Origin: Anthoceros angustus
Lineage: Eukaryota; Streptophyta; Anthocerotopsida; Anthocerotales; Anthocerotaceae
Direction: 5' to 3'
Length of the DNA stretch: 64,000 bases
Assembly (NCBI GenBank): GCA_010909165.1
Contig: MU008180.1
Coordinates: forward strand, 557,884 to 621,883
Part shown: in pieces, positions 22,090 to 35,399 of the stretch
Position numbering within the stretch: the first letter of the stretch is position 1
How the letters are laid out: each line of letters opens with the position of its first letter
Notes under the pieces: generated by a model
What the model was told of the DNA's origin: nothing
The model's database searches: none
Seen by the model: only the letters and a program-made list of their open reading frames with translations
Translations under genes and position numbers: made by a program

Positions 22090-23960
22090 CTGCAGACAGA
22101 GTTCTATCTCCGCTTTTGTCAGGAGCACCCGGACGTCCATGTTGGGCAAAGGACATTTGAGAAGTTGAAGCCTTTTTACGTGAAGAGTTTGCAGGAACGT
22201 AATCTTTCTTTGTAGATATCACGTAGAGATGGCATTTTAAAGGATGCTTTGAATGGCTGCGTGGTTCGATTTCGAGATTCACTCCGTGGCCATTGCCTTT
22301 GTTCTGCATGGTATGTGCCCTATCGACCACACCAAGCCTTCCATGTAATCTGCCTCCATACATGCAATCGGTGAGGGAGCTATGTGAGCGTTGTTGTGTC
22401 CAAAGGGACGGATGAAGCTGGCATGCCCTTGCATGCGAAACTTGTGACGGATGTGGGATTCCCAAGCTTTTGTTACATCCATCGAGACCTCGTAGACATT
22501 CAACCACAAGCTATTCTAAAGTGGCGTTGTTTCCGATGCAGTGGTTGGTCGAGCCGGATGGGAATGATAAGAAAGCGTATCAAGCTTGTGTTCATGGAAA
22601 CACACCCTCGAGTTTGTGTTTCACTTCAAGGTAAAGCTCAAGGAGTTTGTCTTTGCATGATTTTGTGCAGTGGCAAGGGATAGAGTTCGGTGCTTGGAAT
22701 GGTTTCCACAAGGCGTAGTTGTTTACATCATGGACTTCTCCCAGAACTATGCATTTGGTGTCTAGAATGAGATACAGTCTATGCACTGGCAAAATGATCA
22801 GGTATCAATCTTCGTGTTGGTGTTCTACCGTGGAATAGCTCTGTGGATGCGAGATGATCCTGCTGCATCCATCGAGAAATACTACCATTTTTACATTAGT
22901 GATCATGATGATCTTGTTCATGACACGCTGTTTGTGCAACATTGCTTGCTCAAGCACTGGCAATGGATGCAGGATGCAGGGTTTCCCAGACCCCGGGAAC
23001 ATTGGTGCTGGTCGGATGGGACTGCAAGCCAGTTCAAGGCATGCCGCCCAAGCTATTTCATTGCTCGCTACCCAAGCCTCACAGATGGGTGTAACATGCT
23101 CTGGTCATACTTTGGGAGTGGCCATGGGAAGGGGGAGCACGATGGTGCAGGTGCGATCTTGAAGCGATCGCTACGGGCAGCGGAGTCATCTCCGACAGCA
23201 AGGCGAATGCAGAATGCAGCGGATGTTGTGGAGTACTTGTCCGCAACCATATCGGGCGGGGCAGCAAGTTCATATGCCTCTAGGCAGCATGGGGTGTGAA
23301 GTTTTGGTTAATTGGTAAACATGAGGTAAGCAGGAGGGCCAAGCATGGTTGTGATCCTATTCACGGTTCCAAGACAATGCAACCTCTACATGGCACCAAC
23401 GCATTTGTTGATGCGGCGCTGGCATGCTTTGTGTTGGCTTAGAGCAACCATTCAAAGCGTGAAGTTCCACACCAGGCTGTTGGGCCTGTGAGGATCAAAC
23501 CTCATGCCCGAGCATTGGTCCCAGCGTAACTCGAGGCAGTAATCACGCAACATTGTTGGAGGATGCGGTCCTCCTTCCCCCTCCTCCTAATCTCGTTGAA
23601 AATGACATCGACATGATGTGTCGGACATGGCGGATGTCCTCAGTCGGGACAACTTCCTTGTACTTGCCGACCATGAAGATGAAGGTCGAGCTTTTACCTA
23701 CTTATTTGTGTATTCACACATTGCTTCACGATTCTTTGCCCATGGTCTAATGTCACTTACAAAGCGGGGATTACGTAGTGCGTCATTACACTCAAGAGGA
23801 CACACTTTTGTTGATTGTCTGAATGGATATGGACAACATGCATTCTTCCAGCCCATATTGTTCAGACATGCAAGTTTGAAATGGAGGTGCATGGACAACA
23901 TGGTGATGACCTTTTGTTTGTGCTCACAAAAGAGGCCTTACAGGTAGTGAAAGGTGTTGT
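22090..23960 (+). pseudogene. Decayed DDE-like transposase-type ORF (D-F-S-x-N-Y ... W-S-D-G ... H-G-K-G-E-H-D family)
   Basis: The longest intact piece is 22,781-23,299. Conserved-looking blocks in order: FYLRFCQEHPDVHVGQRTF (22,100-22,160), a Cys-rich patch, VVVYIMDFSQNY (about 22,715-22,750), NEIQSMHWQNDQV, YHFYISDHDDLVHDTLFVQH, HWCWSDGTASQFKACRP, YPSLTDGCNMLWSYFG and GSGHGKGEHDGAGAILKR. Spaced acidic residues (IMDF, WSDG, GEHDG) fit an RNase-H-fold catalytic core, as in DDE transposases, but I cannot name the family. The frame is interrupted by stops (including a TAG where a Gln codon would fit at about 22,767) and shifts, so this copy is dead. A piece near 23,640 (DNFLVLADHEDEG) resembles a C-terminal block of the neighbouring minus-strand gene (DNFMVLALPNNKE). 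The family identity is inference. Confidence 0.55.
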
Positions 23961-25080
23961 GCAAGAAAGTGTACAAGATGCTTCCGTCATGGGCCCTTGA
24001 ATGTCACTTGCATACTTGTCACTGAAAGACCCAAGGATGATATGATAAATCCACTGGCTTGAAATCCATTGTGGAGCACATGAGTGTAATCGTCTCCTCC
24101 GAATTCGTATGTCTCGATTGATATCGTGCATATGCTTGGCGTGGCTAGTGTGATGTGGAACATGACCAAACACGGCGCCATGTGCATCCTGTGACCCATC
24201 GATACTTGCAGCGTCCCCATGAGCTACCTCGTGGCCATAATGTCCCAACATGTGGGTAGTGATTAATCATGGACCCACGCGTGTGTAATAGCAAGTCTTC
24301 AATGTGGCAACCTTGATGGCATCGTGTGCATCATGTCATTGAACTCAATCGTGACTTGTCTTCCCCTTGAGCCACGCGGGCATTGTGCACCAACTTGTTC
24401 TTGTCCTTTGCGTGGCTCCGGGTTCTCCGCGCCATGGCATCCGTGGTTGAGGCGGAGGGATGGTGGATGCCTTAGGCATCCGCCTCGGCACCGACTTGGT
24501 TGCGCAGCTCGCCTCGTCGAGGCACTTGCTCCCCATTCCAGTTATGCGGTGTGGCGGTGAACTATTTGCAACGCATGGCGGTAAGCGCGATACTCCGGAT
24601 GCAAGAGGAATTGTTGCTAGCGCCCTATGTGAGGGCGGGCTGCGCTGCCCGCCCTCTGTATGTGGGAGGAGGCGGCGTCTCCTCCCACCTCCTCCCGTGG
24701 ATTCGTGCGTGATGCGACATGGGCGTGGTGGATTGAGGAAGGCCAAGCGCGTCAATCCTCTTCGCAGGTAAGGCACCAATGCCATTTGTGTATTTGCTTG
24801 CCATCCTCGATCCACGTGAGGGTCGGGACAAGCTTAGGTCTTGCTAGGCATCGTGGTCTAGTAGTTCACGATTGTAAATGAATAGCATCTTGTGCTCCAA
24901 ATCTAGAAGTTCATGTTTGATCGATGGTCGGAATGGTGTCCTTTAGATTCAAGCTTCTTTGGATTCCATCCCTTGTGTGCGAGTTCAAAGCATTGCGTAT
25001 AATGCAACGCATTGCACATATTCGTAGTACCACGCAATGCCCGACAAGATCAACTGAGCTTTCATGTCACATCAATCTAA

Positions 25081-25330
25081 GCGGCTACGATGGATCGAAC
25101 TTATGAAGATAGCTTTACCAATGCGGAGGCTTAATTATTCGGTCTTAATTAATCGGTCAATTAATCAATCATGCTCAATGTTTCGGAAAGGAATTTGTGC
25201 CAGTCATTGAGTGTTACGTGAGCCTGCCGCGATCTCTCAAGCGTTGTCCAAAAGCGGTATTCAACTACATCGAGCACCACAATACCGATGTACCGCGCCT
25301 TGCCTTGTGCCCTCAAAACTCTGCGCGGAA
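25081..25330 (+). repeat. Short interspersed unit, copy 1 of 3
   Basis: Starts CGGCTACGATGGATCGAAC and includes TTAATTAATCAATCATGCTC. Further copies lie at about 52,649-52,880 and 54,190-54,420. The middle copy marks the junction between the two duplicated segments. Confidence 0.85.
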
Positions 25331-25372
25331 ACATTTGCCACATCGCCTTCTCTTCATGTTGCTGCCACTTCG

Positions 25373-25834
25373 TTAGATGCTCCAACCAGCATCGTGTGGA
25401 CCAAGCCAATACAATTGCTTCTCTTTCTTATCATCTAGCTTGTCTTTCTGCACCTTCACCATTTCGAACTTGGTGGCAACTATCATGTCAGGCGATACCA
25501 GAGTTGGCACACCACGCTTCCCAGAATCCATCAGTTGATATAGACCAGGCGTTTTGGTTCTGCTCATAATATAAAGCCCTTGCAACAGATTCTCCTGCTT
25601 CCCACGGTCCAGAACCCCATACAGTATCGGTGTAGTCCTCTTGCAAGGGCTCCCATGTCGACACGCACTTGAGAACATAGAACAAAACTTTCTCCTTGTT
25701 ATTTGGAAGTGCAAGAACCATGAAGTTATCCCCCACATCCAGCGATGCTGCATCATGTTCTACACTTGGAGGGCACTGCAAATCCTCCACTGCCACAGCC
25801 TTCTTTTTTCCACGCCCTCCCTTAGCAGGCTTTG
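25373..25834 (-). pseudogene. 3' exon of disrupted RING-type gene, copy A
   Basis: The minus-strand frame reads VEHDAASLDVGDNFMVLA, FYVLKCVSTWEPLQEDYTD and NAWSISTDGFWEAW, a soluble mixed domain I cannot name. It matches the exon at about 54,540-54,900 in copy B. The CACTA insertion lies directly upstream (to the right) and cuts it from the rest of the gene, which resumes at 40,365. Confidence 0.5.
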
Positions 25835-25837
25835 AGA

Positions 25838-25854
25838 CCCTACTAGAAATGGCC
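25838..25854 (+). repeat. Left terminal inverted repeat of the CACTA element
   Basis: CCCTACTAGAAATGGCC; the complement is found at 40,345-40,361 with one terminal mismatch. Confidence 0.85.
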
Positions 25855-25999
25855 ACCTATGTTACACTTTTTGTTAAGATTTGAACCCCCCCTTGTTGCA
25901 ATTATGTTAAAATCTTGGGGTCTTGTTACACTTATTTGGCCCCTTGTTATAGTCAGGCTTGGTAACCAACCCTCCATCTTGTTACAATTCTGATCTTGT

Positions 26000-28900
26000 T
26001 GCAATTTTGTTGCGATGTAGTGAGGCGGTATTTGGCCCTTTCAAAATTTCAACATATTTGCAACAACCAAAGTGTTACACCCTCTTTTATTCTGATTTTG
26101 CGAGGCTTGGTACGAACCTCCTTCCCATGTGGGTTTGCCATTATTGCTTTCATTCCTTTGTTTTCCCTGCCTTTATTGTTGTCGTGTACGGACTATAAGT
26201 ATATAATATGCCTTGGCTTCCAGTGCGTATTGCCCGATGTCATTACTCAAATACATATCGATGCCTTTTCAAATTATGTACACGTACAAGTGGTATCGTG
26301 TTGTGCACTCCGTTTTGCAATACGTGCGGCCCGCAAATTTCTGGCGTTTGTTTCCACCCTATTACTGCGGTGCCTTTTCACGTCACTCGTATTTCGTGCC
26401 CTTGTGGGCGTCCCGTATAGGGTACTTGTTTTGGAAACCCTTAGTCTACAAGAACAACGAAGGCGTAGTTTCGTGCACCCTACGGATAACATGCGGTTCT
26501 TTGCGCATCCACATCCAAAATTGGCGTCCTCCCTCGCCAGCGGGATGAATCTACCGGCATCCGCATCGCGGTGTCCGTGCTCCCTCCTCGCGGGAGGAAT
26601 GAACCGCAATCTCCATCCGCGACCTCCGTGCTCCCTCCTCCTCTGGAGGGTGAATTTGGGGTTGTGGTTGGCATTCTCTGTTGCCCGCCCGTTCGTTTGG
26701 TGAAGGCCTACTCCTCGTCGTATGTCACGGCGCCACCTCCCACCGGTTCGATTTTGCCCTTCCTTCCTCAAGCGGTGCTGGTTTTCCTTCCGTCTTCCTG
26801 ACTCCGCGATTCCACCTGTTTCCTGGGATTTCTGCAAGAACAGATGACCCCATGCCATTCCCATGGCCCTTGGCCTGTAAGCATAAACAGCTGGCCAGGA
26901 GTGCAGTTGCAATTTGCAGGCTTACCTTCTCGGCCTTCTCTTTGTTTTGTTTCCGCCCACTTCCTGCCTCCAGTTGCGTGCTTGTCACCGTCCCTTGGGC
27001 TGCCACAGCCCTCGACCGTGTAACTCTTCCTTCCCCATCTGCCTTGCCGGGCATTCCCCTTCCTTTCCTCTTCCGGCCTCCTCCATCCTCCATAGGTTGC
27101 GTCACCTTTTCTGGAGCCCCGCTGTGCAGGTCCATGCTCTCGGCATCTGACTCGGCCAGGTATGTGTCGGGTACAAAGTTCGCAGGCGTTCACATCTCCA
27201 TCCTCTTCCGCCACCTCCACATGCTCTTCCTCATCGTCACCATGTCGTGGCCGTCGATCTGTCCATTGGAGGCTGGATCCCGTGAGATGTCTCATTTGTC
27301 TCGCGCCTCCATTCCCTGCCCGATGGCGTTTTTGGCACCATTGCGCATGTCACCCACGGTCCCCCCTGCGCCCTCCATTGTCCATCACGCCCATCGTTGC
27401 GCCACTACCGGCCTTGATGTCATCGCCATTCCACGGATGTGTACGGCCCCATGTACAACTCACTTCGGTGGCGCCCCTCTCCCTACCATGTTCTTCGTTG
27501 CCCCGTTTTCCCGAGTCACCCACACCACCATGCCCCCTCTCGATCATGACCCGCTATGTTCGCCACAACCACGGCCGTTCGTGGTGTCGCTGGGACCACC
27601 ACCTCGCCGCCCTCGCCATAGTCGGCGATGTCGATCGCCTGCCTGGCTGCCGCACTTGTCATGTTTGCCCCACCGTGTAGCGTTTCCTCTCTCGCCCCAC
27701 CCTGTTTTGTTTGTTACATCATTTGGTGCTCCATGGCCTACCACGCCTTGATGTCCTGTCCTCCCATGGTTGATCGTTCACCTCGTGGCGTCCCTCTCCA
27801 TGTCGGGTTCCCCACGCCTTCTTGTCCCGCCATTCGTCCTTCCTTCGCACATTTGTGCGCGTTTTCTCCACCACATGCTTGTGGCTCCCTGCTGCTCGAA
27901 TGCCTTCCGCCTCACATCTAGCGCCCCTTTGTCCGGGAAGGATTGACCCATTCCACTATCCTCCTCCTTGGAAAACGAGATCGGGATCCTTCTCCAACTC
28001 TATATCATTCGACCAGCGATCCTTTCCCGCGTTATCGCAATCTCTCTGGGTTCTCATACTTTGCCTCCCTCACACGTCCCGAGGAACTCCGGCGAATCGC
28101 CCTCGCGCGCCCATAGCACTTCCATGTTTGTCGTTTCTAGCATGCCATACTGCCGTCATCTGCGGGATACGTGCCATACCGTTGTGAAACCGCAACACCC
28201 CCCCTCCCTTTCCCCACGGGTTTGGACCCATACCGCCAGCTAGTCTCTCCTTTTGCTATTTCATGCTTGGATGGTGGTCCTTTTCTCTGTCGTGCCCATG
28301 CTAAGGCATCTTCCCACTCTTCATCGTCCACCATGGAAGGTTTCCTATTGAGGTAGTTCCCTCTCTTCCCCTCGGCCTTGGCAGCATCCACACATCGGCA
28401 TTCCGTCCGTCATTTGAGAGAAATGTCTACTTATGACTTGACTCTGGAAGGCTTCCGCCACACACTTGATTAACCGGGCCTTCTCGCTTTTGGGCGTCCC
28501 TCCACCTTGTCGGTACCCCGTCGTTCACAACCTTTGTCTGACTAGCTCCAACATTTCTTCGTGTCTCCTTTGCTTAGCCCACGAACAACGGTGCCCTGCC
28601 GACGCCTTTCACAACTCATCGTTCCTCAGCCATTTCACTCCATGCTTGTGCAGCAAAGCATTCACCAAGGCCTCGTTATCAACACCATTTACGAGGGCAT
28701 TCACATCTATTGTGCCCTCCTTCCCCGCGGTTGATATGACACCTCCACCGCAACAAATTCCGCCCGCCATTCCCTTTCTAGGGCCTCTGCACCCGTCGGT
28801 CCTTCCCTGTCCTCCTCCCTCCGACCGTCGTTGCTGCATGCATACCTTCTGCATTCCCGCATTTCGTCCTCCTCTCTTACATCCAACTCCCTCCATGATC

Positions 28901-30040
28901 GGGCGTGGTTGTTCTCCTCTTCCACTTGATAGTTCCCATTCCCCTACTTGCCATCCATCGTCGCACATCCATTGCATTCACACAATGCACATGGAAATGA
29001 GCGTTCATCCCGGATCTGGTCTATATCGACCGTACAATGTGTTTGGCGTCACGATATCATCGTGCCACAACACACTAACACGGTCCGATTTCGCTTTCTT
29101 GGTCCATGTCCTGCGGCTCGGCTGCATTGCTCAGTCGTCGTCGTCGGGGATGGAAGGTGCCAAGTTTCGGCGTCGAACTGAACCTACACTGCCGCCATCG
29201 GCGTCCCTCCTTCACGCTTTGTTGCCTCCTTTGCGCGGCGCCTCCTCCCACCGTGCTCGCCGATTGAGCGCGGAAGGTGGATGGGGCGGATGAGGAGGAT
29301 AGGCAAGGCGACCTACCCCTCCTCATCCCCTCCACCTTCCCACGGTCTCCTCTCACGCCGGCGTCGACGCCTCCCGATTTGGTAGGTTTCGGCCGCATAC
29401 GGTCGACATCCTTGGCCACCTCTATCCGTCTCCGCCATTTTACGTGCATGCGTTCACCTTCCTTCCCTGCAATTTTTGGCTCCCTCTGTAGGCAACCTTT
29501 TCCTTCCTTCGTCCCTCATGGCGGTGTATCGTGCACTCGTCCATACAAGGCTGGCCTTAGATTTGAAACATATGAGCCATCCTTGGCGTCCTTGAGGCAA
29601 TTCGAAACATGGCCAGCGCGCTTCTGCACTCATATCCCTTGTTCATTGACTTCCTTAGCCTACCATCGGCAGCGTCACCAATGTGCATTCGAGGCATTTA
29701 GTGTTCATTGTCTTTGGCACGTTTATTCGTTTCATATCGATGGAGGATTAATGTGCAAGCCCGCCATATTATGGAGGTCGGCAAACCCGTCACTTGCCGT
29801 CATCATCTCTACCCCAATTACGATCATTCCTATCCTCAATCCATGGGTTCCTACCCCTCCATCCCGTCTTTGGTGAGCCGCCCACCCGATGTTTTCATCC
29901 TCGCCGGATGTAGCATGCATTGGGTTACCAGGCCACAAATGGGCCATCGATGGGGCGCACTGTATGTGCAAAGTCTCTCCATGTTCACGGTCGAATCCGA
30001 TTTACGATGTCCATGATGGCACAGGTCCACTCGGCTCACC
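26000..30040. other. Left interior of the CACTA element: no secure gene
   Basis: Many overlapping frames occur on both strands (up to 356 codons at 26,681-27,751), but they are C+T-rich simple-composition frames (Pro/Ser/Cys/His strings) with no motif. A minus-strand frame at 28,137-28,391 (DDEEWEDALAWARQRKGPP) could be a remnant of the element's second gene (TNPA-like DNA-binding protein), but this is only a guess from position. Short direct repeats (CTCCCTCCTC, GGGATGAATC) occur at 26,525-26,645. Confidence 0.35.
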
Positions 30041-30049
30041 TTACGAACC

Positions 30050-32545
30050 TTAGACAGCTTGTACTCCTCCCAGTGCAGCGCAAAATTTCCTGTATGTGAC
30101 CATAAAACACTCGCTCTCCTTCACAACCTTCATCCGTCCGCTCATTAAAAATTTTGCGAGCACCGCCTTTGTCCTTAGTGCTCGGCGTCTATCTGCCTCT
30201 ATAGTTCTAAGGTGGCTGCCTTTGTTCCACATATGCCGATAAGCTCGCCTCCATTCGTGGACCGTCCATGATAGCGCGCACTTCATCATAGCCGGGTGAT
30301 TCTCCCATGCGTTGGCAGCCCTTCCTGCAGCAAACCTTGAAAGTTCGCCGTTCTCCACGGGCACCATACCTCCTGACCTCTTCCTCGTACATATCTAGAA
30401 ACGGCTGCATCACCTCCATGTGGTACAACACATACGTGTGCGCCTGCCGTGCCTCCACGGCATCCAATTTGTACGGCCTCCCACCGAGCACCTTCTCTCC
30501 GTCTCGCTCGCTCGCACTCCATAGCCCTCCAACGTGACCATAATAACGCCGCAAAAATGCCATCCCATAGTGCATGCTCTCCTCCTTCAAGTACCCCAAC
30601 GCTATACTGGCCTCCGGCCTCGCGCGCTGCCGGACAGTCCGCTTCCTCGTCCCAAGGTATCTTTCGACAGGATACATCCACCGCGTGTGCACCGGTCCGA
30701 GCACAGCTACCTCGTCCACTAGATGGATTATCAGGTGAGTGGATATATCAAACATTTTTGGAGGGAATTGCTTTTCCAGATCGCACATTACCCTCGCTGC
30801 CTCCTCTTTCATTGCTTGGATTTCATGGCCCGGTATTGTCCGCTGGCAAATCCACCTGTACAGCCGGCCTAACTTGACCACCGCCTTGTACACATCGGGG
30901 TCTATGCACCCTCGGAGGACAATCGGGAAGACTACTTCCATCATTATGTGCTCATGGCACTTGACTCCCAACCTTGCGCTCGCGATTTTGCAGCTATGTT
31001 AGATCCGTACCCGTTGGCGCTTTATGCGTTTCATTTCCATAACCCGTTTGATTCTCGACCTGGACATATGCGCCGGGGGCAATGGCCATCCTCTCTGCCA
31101 TAACCACCCTTTCCCTCCACTCGCTTCCATGTCCATCCTGAGGCTATGTCATCTCGGTCTCCACATCAGCGTATGCCAAATGGCGTTGTTTTCTCGGCGT
31201 GCATAACGTCCTTTGGTGCCCATTTCGGCAAAACCGCCCGGATGGGAGGTCTACAAACAAGGCCGACCTTCGGGTTCCAAACCGGCCTCGATGGCGCAGT
31301 CCGCCGGTCGCGTTCACTCGCCATATCTTCGATGACATCGACGAAGATGGCGGGCGGTGGGGGCGATACTCGCCACTCCATTGTACCAGCCCGCGTCATC
31401 ACCGTCCGCCGTCCGGAAGCCACCTCCTCCGCATATATTTCTTTCTTCAAGTCCGAAGAATACTGAATCCAAGTCCTCCGAATCAACACATGCACGGCCC
31501 CTCACTTGCAATCCCGTGGTCCCAAGGCTGGGTCTGCTATGACGTGCAAAATCGCTGCTCGTAGTTTGAAATGCCTGTTTGGATGGTTGACGGTTTGGAG
31601 AAGTCTTCCGTGTCCATGCCTCTCCAAAGGTGCAGTCCTCGATTAAAGGCGCCATAAAGACATCGAAATTCTGGCGATGCGGCCCAATCAACGGCATAAT
31701 CACATTCGCATCCTTTGTGCTGGCCCATGGTGGCATATTGTGCACGAACAACAAAAGCCATATGGATGTGTTTGCGACACGGCCAAATGGATTGAAGCCA
31801 TCATGCACAATGCAAACCTTACGTTTCGTTGCTCTTCCCAAAGCCGTCTACTCCATCAAGAGCTGTCTGGTGTGTACCATGATGGTCATGTCGTCCCGGC
31901 TCTGTTTCCCCACATACCATGTCATCATCTCTGTATGTGGCATTTGAAACATAGCGTGCCTTCAACGGAAAATGCCAAAGCACCTTACGGCATCTTATTT
32001 CCTCTTCCTCATCAAACCCTTCCCTAAACCGTGGTGTGTCGCATTACAGGCAATGCGTGTAGTCGTGCTCACCATATAAAACTCCCTCTCACGGGATTTT
32101 CTCGTACCTTGGCCCAAACATGTATAAAAGTGCCTTGGCCTCGTACATGTCTTTGGGCGGCGATTCGGTGGCGGAATATATTGGCATTAGCCGCAAAAGT
32201 CCTGTCATGGCGCTCGATGTCATACATTGATTGCCAAGACAACAATAAGAGTGTGGCGCTTTCCTTCGAACCATGCCCTTCGGGATGTGTACAAGGCGTT
32301 TCACGCCGCACGCATCGGCATCGCTTGCCCTCCGTTCGCCGGTCGGTTGCCGCCAACAACTCATCCACTGTGTACCCGGTGGGCAAGTCCTCACCATCCG
32401 TCTCCTCTTCCGAACTGTCTAATTCGCTGCTATCACTATTAGCATCGCTTTCGCTGTTGACGGTGCCCTCGGACATATGTGACACCGTGTCCGGCGGGGA
32501 TGCATGGTGCCCACCATACGGTTGCCCATGCCCATCGTCCTGCAA
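30050..32545 (-). pseudogene. TNP2-type CACTA transposase, broken into pieces
   Basis: The minus-strand order is that of TNP2. The N-terminal acidic region is at 32,545-32,300, followed by MYEAKALLYMFGPRYEKIP (about 32,145-32,089) and the HDYTHC zinc-like motif near 32,060. Then come HDGFNPFG (31,805-31,782) with LLLFVHNMPPWA and FDVFMAPLIEDCTFGEAW, and finally the DUF4218 domain (30,971-30,207: KMFDISTHLIIHLVDEVAVL, GPVHTRWMYPVERYL, RARPEASIALGYLKEES). Frames shift between the pieces and there are stops, so no intact transposase remains. DGFNPFG plus the DUF4218 block together make the assignment secure. It would cut and paste the host element by its CACTA ends. Confidence 0.85.
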
Positions 32546-32566
32546 TTATTGCATGGGCGGCTGCCA

Positions 32567-35280
32567 TTAACCACAACAATTGAACCATATGGAGATCGTG
32601 AAGGTCACAATGGTCCGTACCGCTGCATTACTTGGCGCAATGAACTCGAGACGTGAGCGAATACGGCCCCGCGGCGCTGCACTCTCGGCAAGGCGAACAT
32701 GTACATGCAACATCGCATCTCGTGGCATTCTCCCGCTGCGTGACTGTGGATGACGCGGAAGAAGAAGCTGGCGGGGAGGAAGAACTTCATTAAAATGGGC
32801 GTTCCGCACTTCAAAGCGGTGAAGCCCATTAAAAGAAGTCTGCCGTGCGAAGCGGTACTTTCCACCATGGACGCGCGTGGACTCACGACTCGACCTCGTT
32901 GCCTGGGAGCAGGGGCTCGGAGGATGCGTCGGCTGCGAGCTAAAGCATCCGCAGCTATGTGTCGACAATGGAAGCCTCCGGCACCCTATGGTGTTCTCAC
33001 TGAATCAGCGTTGCGAGACATCACCGGCATGTCTCGCGCCAAATGCCACCGCCGGACTCAGGCCCGAGCCATCGAGTGGCATGGAACGGACTTGTGGGTC
33101 CGTGTTTGGATTACCGTCGAGCTCCAGCGGTGCGGGGAAGGAGTTCATGCGAGATGTCTTCCGGATGGACGCCTCGGTCGTCGCCGGCCACACCAATTCG
33201 CCCTTGGCGAGCGATGGGATAGAAAGGGATGACGGTCGATCGATATCGAGGGTTGGGGACAACGGTGGAGCAGTTACGCTCGTGGGTGACTCCACTTCGG
33301 CAACATTCAATGTCATATGTTTGGCGGACGATTACATTGGCGTGTCATGCCTTGTGTCAAGAATGCGGTGAAAGGCAAAACATTTCGGCGCGCCACCATC
33401 GCTAGTGTGCATAACCTCCTTTATCGCACTTTGTCTCTACGGCGAGCGTGGAGCTCATGCTCTCGAAATCTCGGTAGAGCTCCCAAGCGGCGCCGGAAAG
33501 CGGACACAATGGCTGCAAATCGCGTCCCATGCCGCCGTCCTCCCTCTCCTGTGTCCATGCCTCGGTGTGGATCTTCATCCACGGTGGGCGTGCATCCGAT
33601 GTGAACCCTCCACATCTGCAGTTCATTCGTCCAAAAAGCACGACTTAGCACAACATCTCCGACGTGCACGGCCTTTGCAGAATTTCAGTTCGGTCTCGGT
33701 GTGCCTCTTCTTCCTGGAGTCCCCTCGGCCGAGGGGTTGCTGCGCCAGCGAGCCCCGCCTCTGCGCATTCAACCCATCGATTTCCTCTTTCCTTCGCCTC
33801 ACGGGGGCGGCCTCGGACGTCGCCCTCGGCTCCCCGTCTTCCCTTTGGACCTCCCCCGTCCTTTCTTTCTGCGGCTGCGGATATGAACTCCTTCCTTTCC
33901 TAACGGGTCCATGTGCGCGACACATTCCGACTCGGTTCCTTTTAGAGCGGTGTGACCTTACGTTTTTGGGCAATGTGCGGAATTAGTAGCCTTTGTTTAA
34001 TTCATGTCCATCCTCACTAAGACCGGCACAATCGGAATTGAAGGCAATCATGACCCACGTAACACGGAAATGTCATGTGCGGTTGCTGTGGTGTCTGCGA
34101 GCGGTATGGAGGCACCACTCCATACCCTCCATTCCGCCAACCCACCTCACAGCGTTTCTTTATTTCCAGCCACCTTTGAAGTGTACAGATTCCATTGGAA
34201 AGGACATTCCGGCAAGGCGTTCCACATTACCTGCACGCACCTCGAGGTGTACACCTCCCTCCCTCCACCCGGCATGTACCTATGAAGAGGCAGTACGGCC
34301 CGAGGGAGCGAGGACCGTGCATAAGTCCTTGATGGCAGGAGAGCAACCTTCCGTCTGTCGCCGGGGCAATGGACGGAGAGCAACCTTCCGCATCGCCCTG
34401 ATGGCCATCGTCGTGACCGCTGCCGGTCCAATCCTTCATAGCCATACTCGGTGCCTATGGAGCCCACAACCTCCGCAGCAATGTTGAAGGAAGATAGTTG
34501 AGCACGGAAGGAAAAGGCGGCCGCATGCGGAACCAAAACTATTGAACGCAATGAGTGAAAGGGAATCCCGCGACACCTTGGGCGGCACAGGTCATGGACG
34601 CTTTCCACACACAAACTAACCCCGGCGAGATCCGGCAGTGGTGGCACGAACTCAAGGCGTTGGGAGGCTTCCACTTGGCCATTGGAACGGGGTTCCAAAA
34701 GGCGAGGATACACACGGTTGGCACACGGGTCCATGACCGCCAGCCAGTTCGTGGAGGTGTCCAAAGTGCAAGCCAGCGTATGCCCAACCCATTCATGTAG
34801 GAAGGTGTCAACCGGGCAATACATCTGGCGGTCACACGTGGACACTAGGGCTCGGGCATACCGTGCCAAGGCGGGGGCGCGGGGGAGGAGCAGGTGGAGG
34901 CAGCGGGGTGGGGAGGGGTGGAGGGGATGTGGGGTTCACGGTAGGCCTCAAACCGAGGAGGAGACTTAAGCAAGAGCTGGAGCTTTTCATCACGTGAGTT
35001 CAGTTAAAGCAAATCTCGGGAGAAGAGCCGATTTCTACACGCAATGTTGGGAACATCGGTTTACGGTTGGGAGAATCTGCGATATCGACCGTCCGCAAAC
35101 TTGCGAGGCGAGCATTGGCAGACGGCCGACAAGCCTGCCCGCCATGGCGACCTTTGGCGGTGGTGTCGCCCGGATGGCGTGAGTAGCGGGGTTTTTCGCA
35201 TAACGCTAATTACCCGTACATCGAACAATACGGTATAAACCTTGACAATGGTGCAATGAGATGGATGCCTAGGATCATGG
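32567..35280. other. Middle of the CACTA element: unassigned
   Basis: Frames on both strands (for example 33,405-33,986 + and 34,147-34,869 -) overlap each other and carry no recognisable domain. This stretch should contain the upstream part of the transposase transcription unit. I see no additional captured host gene that I can support. Confidence 0.3.
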
Positions 35281-35399
35281 CGACCACCCCAAGTGCACGG
35301 TAATTGTGGTATGATGACACATATTCATTTCACACCACGCTATCCACGATGCACACCCGTTTGCAGGTGCCTCACAAGGGTGCCTTTGCGAAACGTCTC

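Larger units (their letters stand above)
23892..25837. repeat. Duplicated segment, copy A part 1
   Basis: Matches 52,985-54,930 along its length in the same orientation, with long identical stretches (for example the 80 bases from about 24,361) separated by small indels. It ends at the left edge of the CACTA element. It contains the 3' exon of the RING-type gene on the minus strand (25,373-25,837). Confidence 0.88.

Noticed and set aside
26681-27751. 356-codon plus-strand ORF inside the CACTA element
   Set aside because: Composition is Pro/Ser/Cys/His-rich simple text with long frames on the opposite strand at the same place; no domain and no splice context.
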